From Thalassospira sp. MCCC 1A01148 (lineage in GTDB: Bacteria; Pseudomonadota; Alphaproteobacteria; Rhodospirillales; Thalassospiraceae), in contig NZ_LPVZ01000024.1 in the NCBI RefSeq assembly GCF_001613795.1, positions 62,001 to 126,000 on the forward strand: a stretch of 64,000 nt of DNA. Reading direction: 5' to 3'. Shown here in pieces: positions 38,082-47,616 of this stretch (position 1 is its first letter; each line of letters begins with the position of its first letter). The translations under genes and the position numbers were made by a program. A model generated the notes under the pieces. It was not told the origin of the DNA. It was given only the letters and a program-made list of their open reading frames with translations, and searched no databases.

Positions 38082-38112
38082 TTTATCCTGTATAAAGATT
38101 ATACAGGATAAA
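38082..38112 (-). promoter_or_regulatory. Operator-like 14+14 palindrome overlapping the GGDEF-EAL promoter
   Basis: TTTATCCTGTATAA (38082-38095) and TTATACAGGATAAA (38099-38112) are exact complements with a 3-base centre. On the minus strand an extended -10 TGTATAAT lies inside it (TATAAT at 38103-38098), 39 bases before the start codon. A dimeric repressor bound here would block the promoter. No poly-T, so it is not a terminator. Confidence 0.65.
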
Positions 38113-38183
38113 CACATGCGAACATCCCCTGATTGTGCTTAGCCCGCAAAGATCGGCTGTTCGCTTGGCCCCTGTTTAAACTC

Positions 38184-38564
38184 TTATTCAACAGGTTGTT
38201 TTCGCGCCCTCTTTTTGGGACGATTTTTCTGGGCATGCGCCCGATGAGCCGCCCCAAGGGCCATATGGGCGAATTCAAGAAGCTTGTCTTCATCATCAAG
38301 CCATTCCCCGGGCGCTTCGAAATAGCCAATGGTGTGGGGGCTTTTCTGTGATGGCACAACAAACCTTGCCATGCCCAGCGCGTCATAGGCCTCTTGTGTC
38401 TGATCATCCCCTTTGAGGTACAGGACATCATCAAATACAAGTGCGAAAAACATCCCGTCACAATAAAGCCCGAAGCCACCAAACATCCGCCTTGGCCGAA
38501 TGGCACCCAAAGGGGTCAGCAGTTCGGTAACCATCTGAACAAATTCGTTATCGACCGACGCCAT
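38184..38564 (-). CDS. TfoX N-terminal domain protein
   Basis: Predicted 126 residues covering only the TfoX N-terminal fold: RRMFGGFGLYCDGMFFALVFDDVLYLKGD, then AMARFVVPSQ-type segment, YFEAPGEWLDDEDKLLEFAHMAL. The C-terminal TfoX domain of competence regulators is absent; a basic tail (KNRPKKRARKQ) replaces it. Its start overlaps the end of the WYL regulator gene by 17 bases, so it is coupled to it. Confidence 0.9.
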   Translation of the reverse strand: MASVDNEFVQMVTELLTPLGAIRPRRMFGGFGLYCDGMFFALVFDDVLYLKGDDQTQEAYDALGMARFVVPSQKSPHTIGYFEAPGEWLDDEDKLLEFAHMALGAAHRAHAQKNRPKKRARKQPVE

Positions 38565-39252
38565 TGAGTATCTCGCCTTCTACACCTTCGGAAATCAGAT
38601 AATCGCGCAACGAACGCCCCGGAACCGGACGGAAGCGTGATGTCGATATATCCATATGCGCAATCCGGTCCGCACGAAAAACGCGAAAGGCCTCGCGCAA
38701 TTCGCACCAGCAGGCCAAAAGCCACGTGCTGCCAAAAAACAACATGCCAAGCGGCCAGACACGGCGACGGGTATTGTCCCCTTTTGCATCGGTGTAATCG
38801 ATATCTATCAAATACCGTTCGCGAATGGCGCGCCTGAGGTCGGGCATGGAAATGGCAATCGGTTCCTGCGCGATCTCGGCAACGGCAATCGGAACGCCGC
38901 CGACCAGTCCGCGGATTTTCTCGGGCAGGACGGCTTCGATCTTTGTCAGCGCATCACCCGCAGCACGGGCCATCTGCGGGTCAGTCCAGCTCTGAACCAT
39001 ACGGGCAGCAACGACAAGCGCCTCGATCTCGTCGGCATCAAACATCAATGGCGGCAGGTCATATCCATCGCGCAGGATATATCCCACACCTGCCTCACCT
39101 TCGACCGGAACACCCGATGCAGCAAGGTCGCGGATGTCGCGATAAATCGTGCGTTCGGAAACTTCCAGCTCCTCGGCAAGATCACATGCGCGGCACAGTT
39201 TCCGGCGGCGCAGGATCTGAACAAGACGAAATAGTCGGTCGGCCCTTCTCAT
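38548..39252 (-). CDS. YafY-type HTH / WYL-domain transcriptional regulator
   Basis: Predicted 234 residues from ATG 39252, which has AAGGAG 6-7 bases before. N-terminal HTH_11 (RRRKLCRACDLAEELEVSERTIYRDIRDLAASGVP) and a WYL ligand domain (IDIDYTDAKGDNTRRRVWPLGMLFFGSTWLLACWCELREAFRVFRADRI). Divergent from the glyoxalase-family gene at 39377, with a palindrome in the shared region that also covers its own -35, suggesting autoregulation and control of the neighbour. tfoX-like gene follows with overlap. Confidence 0.92.
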   Translation of the reverse strand: MRRADRLFRLVQILRRRKLCRACDLAEELEVSERTIYRDIRDLAASGVPVEGEAGVGYILRDGYDLPPLMFDADEIEALVVAARMVQSWTDPQMARAAGDALTKIEAVLPEKIRGLVGGVPIAVAEIAQEPIAISMPDLRRAIRERYLIDIDYTDAKGDNTRRRVWPLGMLFFGSTWLLACWCELREAFRVFRADRIAHMDISTSRFRPVPGRSLRDYLISEGVEGEILNGVGR

Positions 39253-39293
39253 GGTCACTCCTTTGTCATCCTGCCCCAAAAATTATCATACCG

Positions 39294-39317
39294 CTCCTGA
39301 CAGGCTCCTGTCAGGAG
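39294..39317. promoter_or_regulatory. Putative operator of the WYL regulator
   Basis: CTCCTGACAGG and CCTGTCAGGAG are exact complements with a 2-base centre. On the minus strand the inner TGACAG is 17 bases from TATGAT (39286-39281), so it overlaps the -35 of the regulator's promoter; on the plus strand it is 60 bases before the glyoxalase start. Confidence 0.65.
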
Positions 39318-39376
39318 GGATGTGCAAACATCTTCAAATCGGGACAGGATTTAACCCCAACGTCAGGAGCATGACG

Positions 39377-39817
39377 ATGAAAGTCACCAACGCGTTTCAG
39401 ATCATTATCACCGACAAGTTCACCCAGAGCCGCGCTTTCTACAAAAAGCTTGGCTTCGAACCTGTCTTTGACGGGGAATGGTATTGCCAGCTTGTCTGGC
39501 CATCTGCGCCATCGGTTCAGCTTGGCCTGATGAAACCGGGTCACGAGACCCAACCTGACATCTTCCAGGCGGCCACCGTCGGCGAAGGCACCGTTCTTAG
39601 CCTTGAAGTCGACGAAGCCAACGACGCGGCAGCAACCTTGCGCAAAGCCGGGTTTGAATTCGCCCTTGAAGTGCGTGATGAACCATGGGGACAGCGTCAC
39701 TTCGCCTTGCTTGATCCCAATGGTGTACGCATTGATATCTTTAGCCCAACCGCCGAACTTTCCCCCGAATACGCCCAACAGTTCAAGGAAACTGGAAACG
39801 AAACAGTAATGGCGTAA
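39377..39817 (+). CDS. VOC (glyoxalase/bleomycin-resistance) family protein
   Basis: Predicted 146 residues from ATG 39377 with AGGAG 7 bases before; an ATG 6 bases earlier is too close to that site. One VOC module: FQIIITDKFTQSRAFYKKLGFEP, VLSLEVDEANDAAATLRKAGFEFALEVRDEPWGQRHFALLDPNGVRIDIF. Members bind metals or small electrophiles; substrate unknown. Likely under the divergent WYL regulator. Confidence 0.9.
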   Translation: MKVTNAFQIIITDKFTQSRAFYKKLGFEPVFDGEWYCQLVWPSAPSVQLGLMKPGHETQPDIFQAATVGEGTVLSLEVDEANDAAATLRKAGFEFALEVRDEPWGQRHFALLDPNGVRIDIFSPTAELSPEYAQQFKETGNETVMA

Positions 39818-39885
39818 CACCCCTCGCGCCCCAATCCCCGCAAACCCCGCACGATACGGCCCGTAGTGATCGCGGGCCGTATCTT

Positions 39886-40518
39886 TCAGGTCAGTGATTG
39901 TGCAAACCCGGATATGGCCGCGGCGGCATCCACGATGTTCTGATTTTGGGTCCGTCCTGAACTTTTGCGTGGCTTGAAATCATGTTCGCCGTCTTCAACC
40001 CAGTGAAGCGCAATACGATCCGAAAGCCCGTAACCCGCAATTTCGTCAGGACGGCCAAACGGATCGCGCGTACCATGGCAGATCAGCGCAGGGGTTCTCA
40101 GTACCTTGAGGTGTTCAGTGCGCAGATTTTCAGGCTTGCCCGGTGGATGAAACGGGTAGCCAAGGCAGACAAGTCCGCCCACCCCAAGATCATCTGCAAC
40201 CATGCTGGCAATCCGTCCCCCCATGGACTTGCCACCAATGATAAGCTTTTCAGGTTCACCCAGCTGGCGAACGACATCGCCGTAAAACCCGGTCAGTACC
40301 GGTGCCCGATCCGGACCACGCTTTTTGCCATCAATGCGGCGTTTCGCCATATAGGGAAACTCGAACCGCGCAACCCGCAAACCATGCCTTGCCAGTTCGG
40401 ATGCCATGTCATTCATGAACGGACTGTCCATTGGCGCACCCGCCCCGTGGGCCAGAATAATTGTCTGCCTGGCACTTTCATCGCCATCAAACTGAAAATC
40501 GATTGGATCGGTGCTCAC
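39886..40518 (-). CDS. KANL3/Tex30-type alpha/beta hydrolase
   Basis: Predicted 210 residues, GTG start 40518 with AAGGG about 8 bases before; TTG 40551 is the alternative. Oxyanion region ILAHGAGAPMDSPFMNDMA, nucleophile elbow IIGGKSMGGRIAS, acid CHGTRDPFGRPDEI and His in VEDGEHDFKPRK, so the triad is complete. The family is widespread but without an assigned reaction. Stand-alone gene, divergent from the AbrB-type permease. Confidence 0.88.
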   Translation of the reverse strand: MSTDPIDFQFDGDESARQTIILAHGAGAPMDSPFMNDMASELARHGLRVARFEFPYMAKRRIDGKKRGPDRAPVLTGFYGDVVRQLGEPEKLIIGGKSMGGRIASMVADDLGVGGLVCLGYPFHPPGKPENLRTEHLKVLRTPALICHGTRDPFGRPDEIAGYGLSDRIALHWVEDGEHDFKPRKSSGRTQNQNIVDAAAAISGFAQSLT

Positions 40519-40750
40519 AAAAGGGTCCCTTTCACGACTAAGTGTTTGCAACCGTCATACAAAACCCTGCGATACTCTCCAAGCATGGTCTGCCAGTCAT
40601 CATGTGGACGCACGCAAATACTCGCTTCTTTCCTGTTCTCTGTTTATAATTGGCGTCCCCACCTCGGCGCCTTCCCCAGAAGCGTCAGACCTGCATCATA
40701 TCGCGCCACCCGCGATCAGTTGCCTGCCATTCGCGACAAGGGCCCCTATC

Positions 40751-41881
40751 GTGTCATCCGAACAAACCACATCCATCATACACCCACCCAAAGAACGCAT
40801 TGGCCGACTTTTCAAACCGGTTCAGTGGCTATTGCTGATATCGGTTTCGTTGGTTTTTTCCGTTCTGTTGCATGACTGGAATGTCCCGGCCTCTCTTTTG
40901 GTTGGGCCAATGATCATCGGTATTGCGATGGGCACGAACGGCGCGACCATTTCCATGCCAAAACCACTTTATCTTGGTGCGCAATCAGTCCTCGGGGTCA
41001 TGATCGGTGGATCGATGACGGTCGGAATTCTGACATCCTTCGCCTCTGACTGGCCCATGATCCTTGGCATTGCCGCCATTACCCTTGTTGCCAGCAGCTT
41101 TTTGGGCTGGATTTTATGTGTCAAACAGGTCTTGCCCGGTACCGCAGGCATCTGGGGATCGACGCCCGGTGCTGCATCCGCAATGGTAATTATGGCCGAC
41201 GCATTTGGTGCGGACGCAAGGCTTGTGGCATTCATGCAGTATGTTCGGGTCGTGATCGTGGTCGCTGTGGCATCAAGCGTCGCCAACTTCTGGGTGGATC
41301 CGGAAATGCTCGCTGCCATGGGCCCGCATGAATGGTTCCCTGCCTTTGATCTTGGCGGGTTTGCCATCACACTTTGTCTTGTTGTGGCGTGCTGTTTCAT
41401 CGGTTTCAAATCAGGTCTGCCGTCCGGTCCGCTTTTGGTGTCAATCATTGTCACCATGATCCTGCATGTCGGCGGGTTTGTTGATGTTGTATTGCCGGAA
41501 TGGTTTCTGGGTCTGACCTACGCCATGATCGGCTGGGTGATCGGGTTGAAATTCACCCCACCGGTCTTGCGCCACGCGGCCCAGGCTCTTCCCAAAATCC
41601 TGCTATCGATTTTTGTTCTGATCGGTTTCTGTGCCGGAATATCGGTTCTTCTGGTTGTCTTTATGGGTGTTGATCCACTCACGGCATATCTGGCAACCAG
41701 CCCGGGCGGGCTTGATTCCGTGGCGATCATCGCCGCCAGCACGAATGTTGATTTGTCATTCATACTTGTGCTGCAAGCGACGCGTTTCTTCATGGTGCTG
41801 CTTTTCGGGCCACCCTTGGCGCGTTTGGTTGCCCGACGCACAGCCCATCATGTTCAAAACCGGATGAATGGATCACCCTAG
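40751..41881 (+). CDS. AbrB-family (duplicated) membrane protein, putative permease
   Basis: Predicted 376 residues from GTG 40751 with AAGGG about 8 bases before; a long upstream open frame has no conserved content. About ten membrane segments in two similar halves, each with the family's G-x-x-x-P core (NVPASLLVGPMIIGIAMG; SGLPSGPLLVSIIVTMIL; TSPGGLDSVAIIAAS). Family name comes from E. coli AbrB, annotated as a putative regulator/monooxygenase-like; transport role is inferred from topology. Confidence 0.85.
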   Translation: MSSEQTTSIIHPPKERIGRLFKPVQWLLLISVSLVFSVLLHDWNVPASLLVGPMIIGIAMGTNGATISMPKPLYLGAQSVLGVMIGGSMTVGILTSFASDWPMILGIAAITLVASSFLGWILCVKQVLPGTAGIWGSTPGAASAMVIMADAFGADARLVAFMQYVRVVIVVAVASSVANFWVDPEMLAAMGPHEWFPAFDLGGFAITLCLVVACCFIGFKSGLPSGPLLVSIIVTMILHVGGFVDVVLPEWFLGLTYAMIGWVIGLKFTPPVLRHAAQALPKILLSIFVLIGFCAGISVLLVVFMGVDPLTAYLATSPGGLDSVAIIAASTNVDLSFILVLQATRFFMVLLFGPPLARLVARRTAHHVQNRMNGSP

Positions 41882-41885
41882 GTCA

Positions 41886-43319
41886 CTAGGCGATCCGTAT
41901 CTTGCCAACAAATCCTTCGACGCGGGCGCTTAAATCTGCACCCTGTTTTTCAAGGTCATGGGCAGCGTTCCCGAGCTCGCTTGATACGTGCTCACTGTGT
42001 TTGATCGCTGCGGTAATTTCCGAGACACCATCACCAACCAAGCGGGAATCTGCGACCGCCGCATCGACACATGATGCAACCGAAACGCAGGTTTCTGTTT
42101 GCTGATCGGCTTGTGTCGCCGTCGCCTCTGCCCGGTTCTGAAGATTATCCATCGCCACGGCAATCTGTTCGATATCGTTACCCGCTTTAGAAATCGCGTC
42201 GAGTATTTCACTCATCCAGCGTGCGATATCCTCGGTCGCACTGGCAGACTGGCCTGCAAGCGCCTTGACCTCCTTGGCGACAATCGCAAACCCCTTGCCT
42301 GCCTCACCGACGCGCGCCGCCTCAATCGAGGCGTTCAGGCCCAGCATCTTGGTCTGCGCTGCGATGGCAGAAATGGAAGCCAGCATCTTCTCAGCATCGG
42401 CAGCACGATCTTGCAGTGCGGCAAATCCGGCGCGCATTTCGCGAGCCTGACTGCCCATATCGTGGGTAATCTTGACGGTTTCGGACGCATCCGTACCAAC
42501 GACGGCCAACGCATCCTTAAGGCTTTCCATCTGGTCTGCGACGTCTTCAATCCGTGAAATGGCCCGCCCTGTCGCATCATCAATGCCGCTACTGCATTTG
42601 CGGGTTTGATCTGTGCTCTCGGCCAATACATCAAGCGCACCGCGCATTTGACTGACAGCAGCCGCCACCATGCCAACGGTTCCCTGAACTTGCGACTCAA
42701 AGCTTGATGCCAGGGCCTCACGCGACCGAATGACGCGTTCACGTTCCAGCACACGCGCAACCTGCCCGCCAACAAACCCAAGAAGCTCAAGCATCTCGTC
42801 ATCAAGCTGTGCGACGCCCGGGCTAAAGAATTCAATGACGGCTTCTGTCTGCCCCTCCAGCTTGACTGGCAGGGCAAAACAGCCGCGCAACCCGTTTCTG
42901 GACGCCGCCGCAGCACGCAAAAAGCCGTCTTTCACGGTGACATCGGCGATACACACAGGCGAACCGGTTGCCGCGACATTACCAATAAGCCCCTGCCCGA
43001 TCGCAAACACAGTCTGTTCGGACTGGGTGCGAAATTCGGCAATGTCACCCGCGGCAATCGAAGAACTGATTGACCAGATACCCGCTGACGTAAGTTTGTC
43101 ATCCACACGCAGATACGCATGCCCAACCGGCCACTGACAATAATTGCACACTGCCGAAAGGATTTGGGTAACCGCCGTTTCCTTGTCTGCGGCCTCATCG
43201 GCGACAGCACTGACCGTCCGCAACAGCCGCAGGATGTCGGTCATGCTGGTTTTGCGATTGGGGCCGTTAAATTCTGGATCGTTTTCAGGGGAAATAGAGC
43301 GAATAAAACCAGCAAGCAT
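41886..43319 (-). CDS. Soluble chemoreceptor-like protein (GAF + MCP signal domain)
   Basis: Predicted 477 residues from ATG 43319 with CGGAG 7 bases before. No membrane helix or signal. N-terminal GAF domain (about 40-195; [54 protein letters not shown]) followed by a methyl-accepting signalling coiled coil with the conserved tip [23 protein letters not shown]. It would sense a cytoplasmic cue and act on CheA/CheW; no che genes are nearby. Confidence 0.92.
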   Translation of the reverse strand: MLAGFIRSISPENDPEFNGPNRKTSMTDILRLLRTVSAVADEAADKETAVTQILSAVCNYCQWPVGHAYLRVDDKLTSAGIWSISSSIAAGDIAEFRTQSEQTVFAIGQGLIGNVAATGSPVCIADVTVKDGFLRAAAASRNGLRGCFALPVKLEGQTEAVIEFFSPGVAQLDDEMLELLGFVGGQVARVLERERVIRSREALASSFESQVQGTVGMVAAAVSQMRGALDVLAESTDQTRKCSSGIDDATGRAISRIEDVADQMESLKDALAVVGTDASETVKITHDMGSQAREMRAGFAALQDRAADAEKMLASISAIAAQTKMLGLNASIEAARVGEAGKGFAIVAKEVKALAGQSASATEDIARWMSEILDAISKAGNDIEQIAVAMDNLQNRAEATATQADQQTETCVSVASCVDAAVADSRLVGDGVSEITAAIKHSEHVSSELGNAAHDLEKQGADLSARVEGFVGKIRIA

Positions 43320-43451
43320 TTGACTAACTCCGAGGCATAACCGTCCAGCGCCACCAAAAGACGCTGACAAAGTTGCGCAAGCCTCGTTGCCTGCCGATAA
43401 ATCATTAGGTGAGTGGCGCCGTTGCCATCACGTGCATTACAATAACCTAAA

Positions 43452-43487
43452 GCTGCACACGCGAAAAGGATATTTCGCATGTGCAGC
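43452..43487. terminator. Long hairpin after the EamA gene
   Basis: GCTGCACA-C-GCGAAA pairs with TTTCGC-A-TGTGCAGC, 14 of 15 pairs, 6-base loop. On the minus strand TTTAGGTTATT follows, a weak T-rich tail; it lies 65 bases past the EamA stop. Confidence 0.6.
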
Positions 43488-43551
43488 ACACTTAATTGAT
43501 GTTCATCAGATGGTGAAAATGCCCTGATTGAAAAACAGTCAGTTCACGGGC

Positions 43552-44472
43552 CTAAATCCGTACGCGACGAAACACACCGGATGCAGTCATCACCCCAAGG
43601 ATTACAAGAACCACCGCCAAAACCAGCGCAAGGTTGCCCGGTTCACTCAGCAGGATTACGCCGCCAAGTGCGGTCAGGGCCGGCGTCATCGCACCAAAGG
43701 CCGATGCACCGGTCGATCCGATATGGCGCACGGCAAGGCCATAGGTAATTACGGCAACACACCCGGCCAGCAAACCCTGCGCTGTGAGCAACATCATGAT
43801 GTCGCCTGCCGGCGCATCGCCAATCGTGGTGCCGGTAAACAGCGCGATAATCGCCATCACGACAAATGACCAGAACCCGACAAAGGACGCGGCTTCAAGC
43901 GCGCCAAGGCCGCTTTGACGCATCGCATGCGTGTAACACGCCCACATAAAGGCCCCGGCCGAAACAAGGCCATAGCCCATCAGCATGTCATCACTGATGA
44001 CACCGGCCGGTTTAAGGGCCACCAGGGAGGCCACGCCAATCACCACGGCGGCATAGCCAACGATGCGAACCCTGCCCGGACGTTCACCAAACAGAAGCAT
44101 GGCAATCAGAACCGCCCACACGGCCATCACACCGGGCAAAAGAATGCCAACATGGCTTGCCGGAACGAACTCAAGGGCGCTTGCAACCATCAGGGTGTAA
44201 AACGCGCCGGAGCCAACGATCATCAAAAGCCCGTTGGCCAATGAAAGGCCCTTGGGCCAGATGCCTTTCCTAATCCAGATCGGGGCAAGCAGGACAAAAG
44301 GCACAACAAAACGCATCAGGCCAATATCAACGGCGGTAAAGCTTGACGTCATGGCGTAGCGGGTGGCAATCAGCCAACCGGCCCAGATGCAAACCGTCGC
44401 AAGTGCAGCAGTCACACCAACCAGTCGGCTTTCCGTCGCACCGGTGGCAGAGAGCGCGGAAGTTTCAGACAT
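43552..44472 (-). CDS. EamA/DMT family transporter
   Basis: Predicted 306-residue inner-membrane protein with ten hydrophobic helices in two EamA repeats (TAALATVCIWAGWLIATRYAM; GYGLVSAGAFMWACYTHAMRQ) and the usual repeat ends (ALEFVPASHVGILLPGVMAVWAVLIAMLLFGERP; GSTGASAFGAMTPALTALGGVILLSEP). These export metabolites or amino acids; substrate unknown. It is between the MCP-like gene and fumA, all on the minus strand but with separate terminators. Confidence 0.93.
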   Translation of the reverse strand: MSETSALSATGATESRLVGVTAALATVCIWAGWLIATRYAMTSSFTAVDIGLMRFVVPFVLLAPIWIRKGIWPKGLSLANGLLMIVGSGAFYTLMVASALEFVPASHVGILLPGVMAVWAVLIAMLLFGERPGRVRIVGYAAVVIGVASLVALKPAGVISDDMLMGYGLVSAGAFMWACYTHAMRQSGLGALEAASFVGFWSFVVMAIIALFTGTTIGDAPAGDIMMLLTAQGLLAGCVAVITYGLAVRHIGSTGASAFGAMTPALTALGGVILLSEPGNLALVLAVVLVILGVMTASGVFRRVRI

Positions 44473-44568
44473 AACAGGTTATCCAGCAAGGGGTTGATTT
44501 TGCCCAAATCAGACCATTTCTTGCGCACCGCAGCAACCCCTTTGACCTGAGGTCAGCTATGCAAAGCA

Positions 44569-44600
44569 AAAACGGCGCAAGGTTTCCCCTGCGCCGTTTT
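44569..44600. terminator. fumA terminator
   Basis: AAAACGGCGCA pairs exactly with TGCGCCGTTTT around a 10-base loop; five T follow on the minus strand. 25 bases past the fumA stop. Confidence 0.92.
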
Positions 44601-44624
44601 GACTTTAATGGCCGTGATTTCGGA

Positions 44625-46241
44625 TCAGATGCCGAATTCGGCAAAGAAATCGTTGCCCTTGTCATCAATGACGATGAAGGCCGGGAAGTCTTCGACTTCG
44701 ATCTTCCAGACGGCTTCCATGCCAAGTTCCGGATATTCGTGAACGTCGACCTTCTTGATGCAGTCCTGCGCAAGACGGGCTGCCGGACCACCGATGGAGC
44801 CAAGATAGAACCCGCCATATTTGGCACAGGCATCCTTGACCGCCTTTGACCGGTTACCCTTGGCCAGCATCACGAACGAACCGCCTGCGGCCTGGAACTG
44901 TTCGACATAGGCATCCATACGCCCGGCCGTGGTCGGACCAAACGATCCGGACGGCATACCTTCGGGCGTCTTGGCCGGACCGGCATAATAAACCGGATGG
45001 TTTTTCAGGTATTCCGGCATTTCTTCACCGGCATCAAGGCGTTCCTTGATTTTGGCATGTGCGATGTCACGCGCCACAATCACGGTCCCGGTCAGCGACA
45101 GACGGGTTTTGACCGGGTATTGCGAAAGCTGCTTGCGGATCTCTTCCATCGGACGGTTCAGGTCAACCTTGACCACTTCGTCGTCAAGATGCTCGTCGGT
45201 GACCTGCGGCAGGTACTTCGCCGGATCATGTTCGAGATCCTCGATAAAGATACCGTCCTTGGTGATTTTACCCAGGATCTGACGGTCGGCAGAGCATGAC
45301 ACGCCCAAACCAACCGGGCAGCTTGCACCATGGCGCGGCAGGCGGATCACACGCACATCGTGGCAGAAATACTTGCCACCAAACTGCGCGCCGATGCCCA
45401 TTTCGCGGGTCATCTCAAGGATCTTCTGTTCCCATTCAAGGTCGCGATAGGCCTGACCATGATCGCCACCTTCGGTCGGAAGGTTATCGTAATAACGGGC
45501 TGATGCCATTTTCACGGTCTTAAGGCACGCCTCGGCAGATGTACCGCCAATAACGACCGCCAGATGATAAGGCGGGCAGGCAGAGGTCCCCAGCGTACGA
45601 ATTTTCTCGTCCAGGAACTTGCGCAGGCTTTCGGGGTTCAGAAGTGCCTTGGTCTGCTGGAACAGGAAGGTTTTGTTGGCAGACCCGCCCCCTTTGGCCA
45701 TGAACATGAATTTGTATTCATCGCCCTTGGTCGCATAGAGATCAATCTGTGCCGGAAGGTTCGAGCCGGTGTTCTTTTCCTCGAACATGTTTTTCGGCGA
45801 TACCTGCGAGAAGCGCAGATTGTGTTTCTGATAGGCCTGCCAAATGCCCTTTGACAGGGCTTCTTCATCAGAACCATCGGTGATGACTTTGCCACCGCGC
45901 TTGCCCATGACAATGGCCGTACCGGTATCCTGACACATCGGCAAAACGCCACCCGATGCGATAGAGGCGTTCTTCAAAAGATCCATCGCCACGAACTTGT
46001 CATTGGCGGTGGCTTCCTCGTCATCAAGGATTTTGCGCAGCTGTTCGAGATGCCCCGGACGCAAAAGGTGCGAGCAATCAAAGAAAGCCTGAAGGGTCAG
46101 CTTTTCGATCGCTTCAGGTTCTACTTTCAAATAGGTCTCGCCATTGACGTCAACGGTCGAAACGCCCTCATCCCCGATCTTGCGGTAAGGGGTGGTGTCT
46201 TTCCCCTGCTCAAACATGGGTTTATAGACAAAATCACTCAT
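44625..46241 (-). CDS. fumA: Class I (iron-sulfur) fumarate hydratase
   Basis: Interconverts fumarate and malate in the TCA cycle using an oxygen-sensitive 4Fe-4S cluster. The 538 residues match single-chain FumA/B: cluster cysteines in [11 protein letters not shown], the GTSACPPYH segment and [12 protein letters not shown]; the C-terminal beta half has [24 protein letters not shown] and the C-terminal DKGNDFF. Distinct from the class II FumC; a fumC is not in this window. Monocistronic with its own terminator. Confidence 0.96.
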   Translation of the reverse strand: MSDFVYKPMFEQGKDTTPYRKIGDEGVSTVDVNGETYLKVEPEAIEKLTLQAFFDCSHLLRPGHLEQLRKILDDEEATANDKFVAMDLLKNASIASGGVLPMCQDTGTAIVMGKRGGKVITDGSDEEALSKGIWQAYQKHNLRFSQVSPKNMFEEKNTGSNLPAQIDLYATKGDEYKFMFMAKGGGSANKTFLFQQTKALLNPESLRKFLDEKIRTLGTSACPPYHLAVVIGGTSAEACLKTVKMASARYYDNLPTEGGDHGQAYRDLEWEQKILEMTREMGIGAQFGGKYFCHDVRVIRLPRHGASCPVGLGVSCSADRQILGKITKDGIFIEDLEHDPAKYLPQVTDEHLDDEVVKVDLNRPMEEIRKQLSQYPVKTRLSLTGTVIVARDIAHAKIKERLDAGEEMPEYLKNHPVYYAGPAKTPEGMPSGSFGPTTAGRMDAYVEQFQAAGGSFVMLAKGNRSKAVKDACAKYGGFYLGSIGGPAARLAQDCIKKVDVHEYPELGMEAVWKIEVEDFPAFIVIDDKGNDFFAEFGI

Positions 46242-46377
46242 CGGAAGGTTCTCGTCTCTCTCAAAAACAAGGTGGGTTTGTTCTTTGTGAGGCTGGTTTT
46301 AGCGCCAATTGCACCAAATTGCCACGATACATTAGGGGAACCCCGGACGCGGGAAACATCAACGGGACCAGACAAAG

Positions 46378-46404
46378 AAAAAGGGCAGATCACGCCTGCC
46401 CTTT
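46378..46404 (-). terminator. sspB terminator
   Basis: AAAGGGCAG pairs with CTGCCCTTT around 7 bases; a T-rich run (TTTTTC) follows on the minus strand, 8 bases past the sspB stop. Confidence 0.88.
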
Positions 46405-46411
46405 AAATCTT

Positions 46412-46957
46412 CTATTTCTTTCGGAACGCATCAAGTGCGATGACCTCGCCGGTTTCATTGGCATCCGGCTTGGGCTTTTTATTGCGGGCCTTGGACGGTT
46501 GTTCGGCCACCAGGGTTGGCGCGCCCTCTTCGTCGTCCATCAGATCGGCATCAAGATCATCATCTTCATCATAATCGAAATCTTCGTCGTCCATTTCCTC
46601 TTCGACGCTGAATGTCAGCATGAAGTTGGCAGACGGATCGACAAAGGCCAGCATCGCATCATACGGAACGACCACCGTGGTCGGCATGCCATCAAAGCTC
46701 ATTCCGACCGAGAAGTGATCATCTTCGGATTTCAGATCCCAGAACCGGTGTTGCAGAACAACGGTGATGTTGTCTGGATGCGCCTTGCGCTGGCTTTCAG
46801 GCAGGGCCACACCGGGATGATTGGTCTGGAAGGTGATATAATAGTGATGCTCTCCGAAAAGGCCCTCTTCGGCCACGCGCGCAAGGATGTCTTTCACCAC
46901 ACCGCGCAGCGCCTGGTCGACCATAAGATCGTAGCGGAATTCTTCCGGTTCTTGCAT
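46412..46957 (-). CDS. sspB: SspB, adaptor of the ClpXP protease (alphaproteobacterial type)
   Basis: Binds the ssrA tag and delivers stalled-ribosome products to ClpXP. Predicted 181 residues from ATG 46957 with AGGA 6 bases before; an upstream ATG adds an unconserved 22 residues. Fold segments FRYDLMVDQALRGVVKDIL, HHYYITFQTNHPGVALPE, ITVVLQHRFWDL and FSVGMSFDGMPTTVVVPYDAMLAFVDPS are typical; then an acidic, flexible linker and a C-terminal IALDAFRKK as ClpX-binding tail. The tmRNA gene lies directly upstream on the same strand. Confidence 0.95.
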   Translation of the reverse strand: MQEPEEFRYDLMVDQALRGVVKDILARVAEEGLFGEHHYYITFQTNHPGVALPESQRKAHPDNITVVLQHRFWDLKSEDDHFSVGMSFDGMPTTVVVPYDAMLAFVDPSANFMLTFSVEEEMDDEDFDYDEDDDLDADLMDDEEGAPTLVAEQPSKARNKKPKPDANETGEVIALDAFRKK

Positions 46958-47103
46958 CAGTAATCCTGTATCTGGCGAAACCACCGGGTACGTCCGGCGC
47001 GTTCCGTCATTGTCATATGGCATCTCTGCGCGCCAATTGCATCTCGGCGCGTTTGATAATGACTCTATTCATAACGAAGCGGGAAAGAAATACAAGAGTG
47101 GGG

Positions 47104-47452
47104 CGTTCTGTTGCTAGGTGCCCCGTCCCCCACCAAATTACCGCTCCCGGCAATCGGAATTTCGCTTTGGTGCTAGTACCGCTTAGGCGGCAACAGCGAC
47201 CGGAGCATTGTTGTCGTTTGCATTTACAAACATTGGCCCGATGCGGTGGTACCATGCCGAGCGCCCACATTGACTTTTACTGCTCACGTCGATCCTATTT
47301 CGGCCCCACGAAGATTGTCTGAGTCGGACAACCGATAAATTTTGGTGGAGCCGCCGGGTACCGCCCCCGGGTCCGTAAAGCCTATTCTGTCACGCAGTTT
47401 AGCGCCGTAGTCGGGTTGCCCCGACAGCCCCTATATAGGGCAAATGGTCCCC
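47104..47452 (-). ncRNA. ssrA: tmRNA, circularly permuted two-piece form
   Basis: On the minus strand the acceptor piece comes first, ending in CGGCTCCACCA with CCA at 47345-47343, then an intervening loop of about 35 bases, then the coding piece starting GGGGCCGAAATAGGATCGAC at 47307. The two acceptor strands pair over 7 bp with a G3-U70 wobble, the alanine identity element. The tag frame runs from the resume codon GCA at 47221 to TAA at 47183 and reads ANDNNAPVAVAA. Permuted order (3' half before 5' half) is as in other Alphaproteobacteria. Outer ends are approximate; a GGGGC/GCCCC hairpin near 47101-47125 closes the coding piece. Works with SspB, encoded next to it. Confidence 0.95.
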
Positions 47453-47616
47453 GTTTCACAAGGGGAATCGGGAAATCTTTTTTTGATTTTCGCGGGAACA
47501 TTTCGCGACCTTACGGATTTTAATCAGGCTTTCACACGACACCCCGCACTGCTTGCCGAGGCGTTCCGACCTGACTATGCTGCGACAAAAGCGATTCCAA
47601 AAATGCAAGGACCAGC

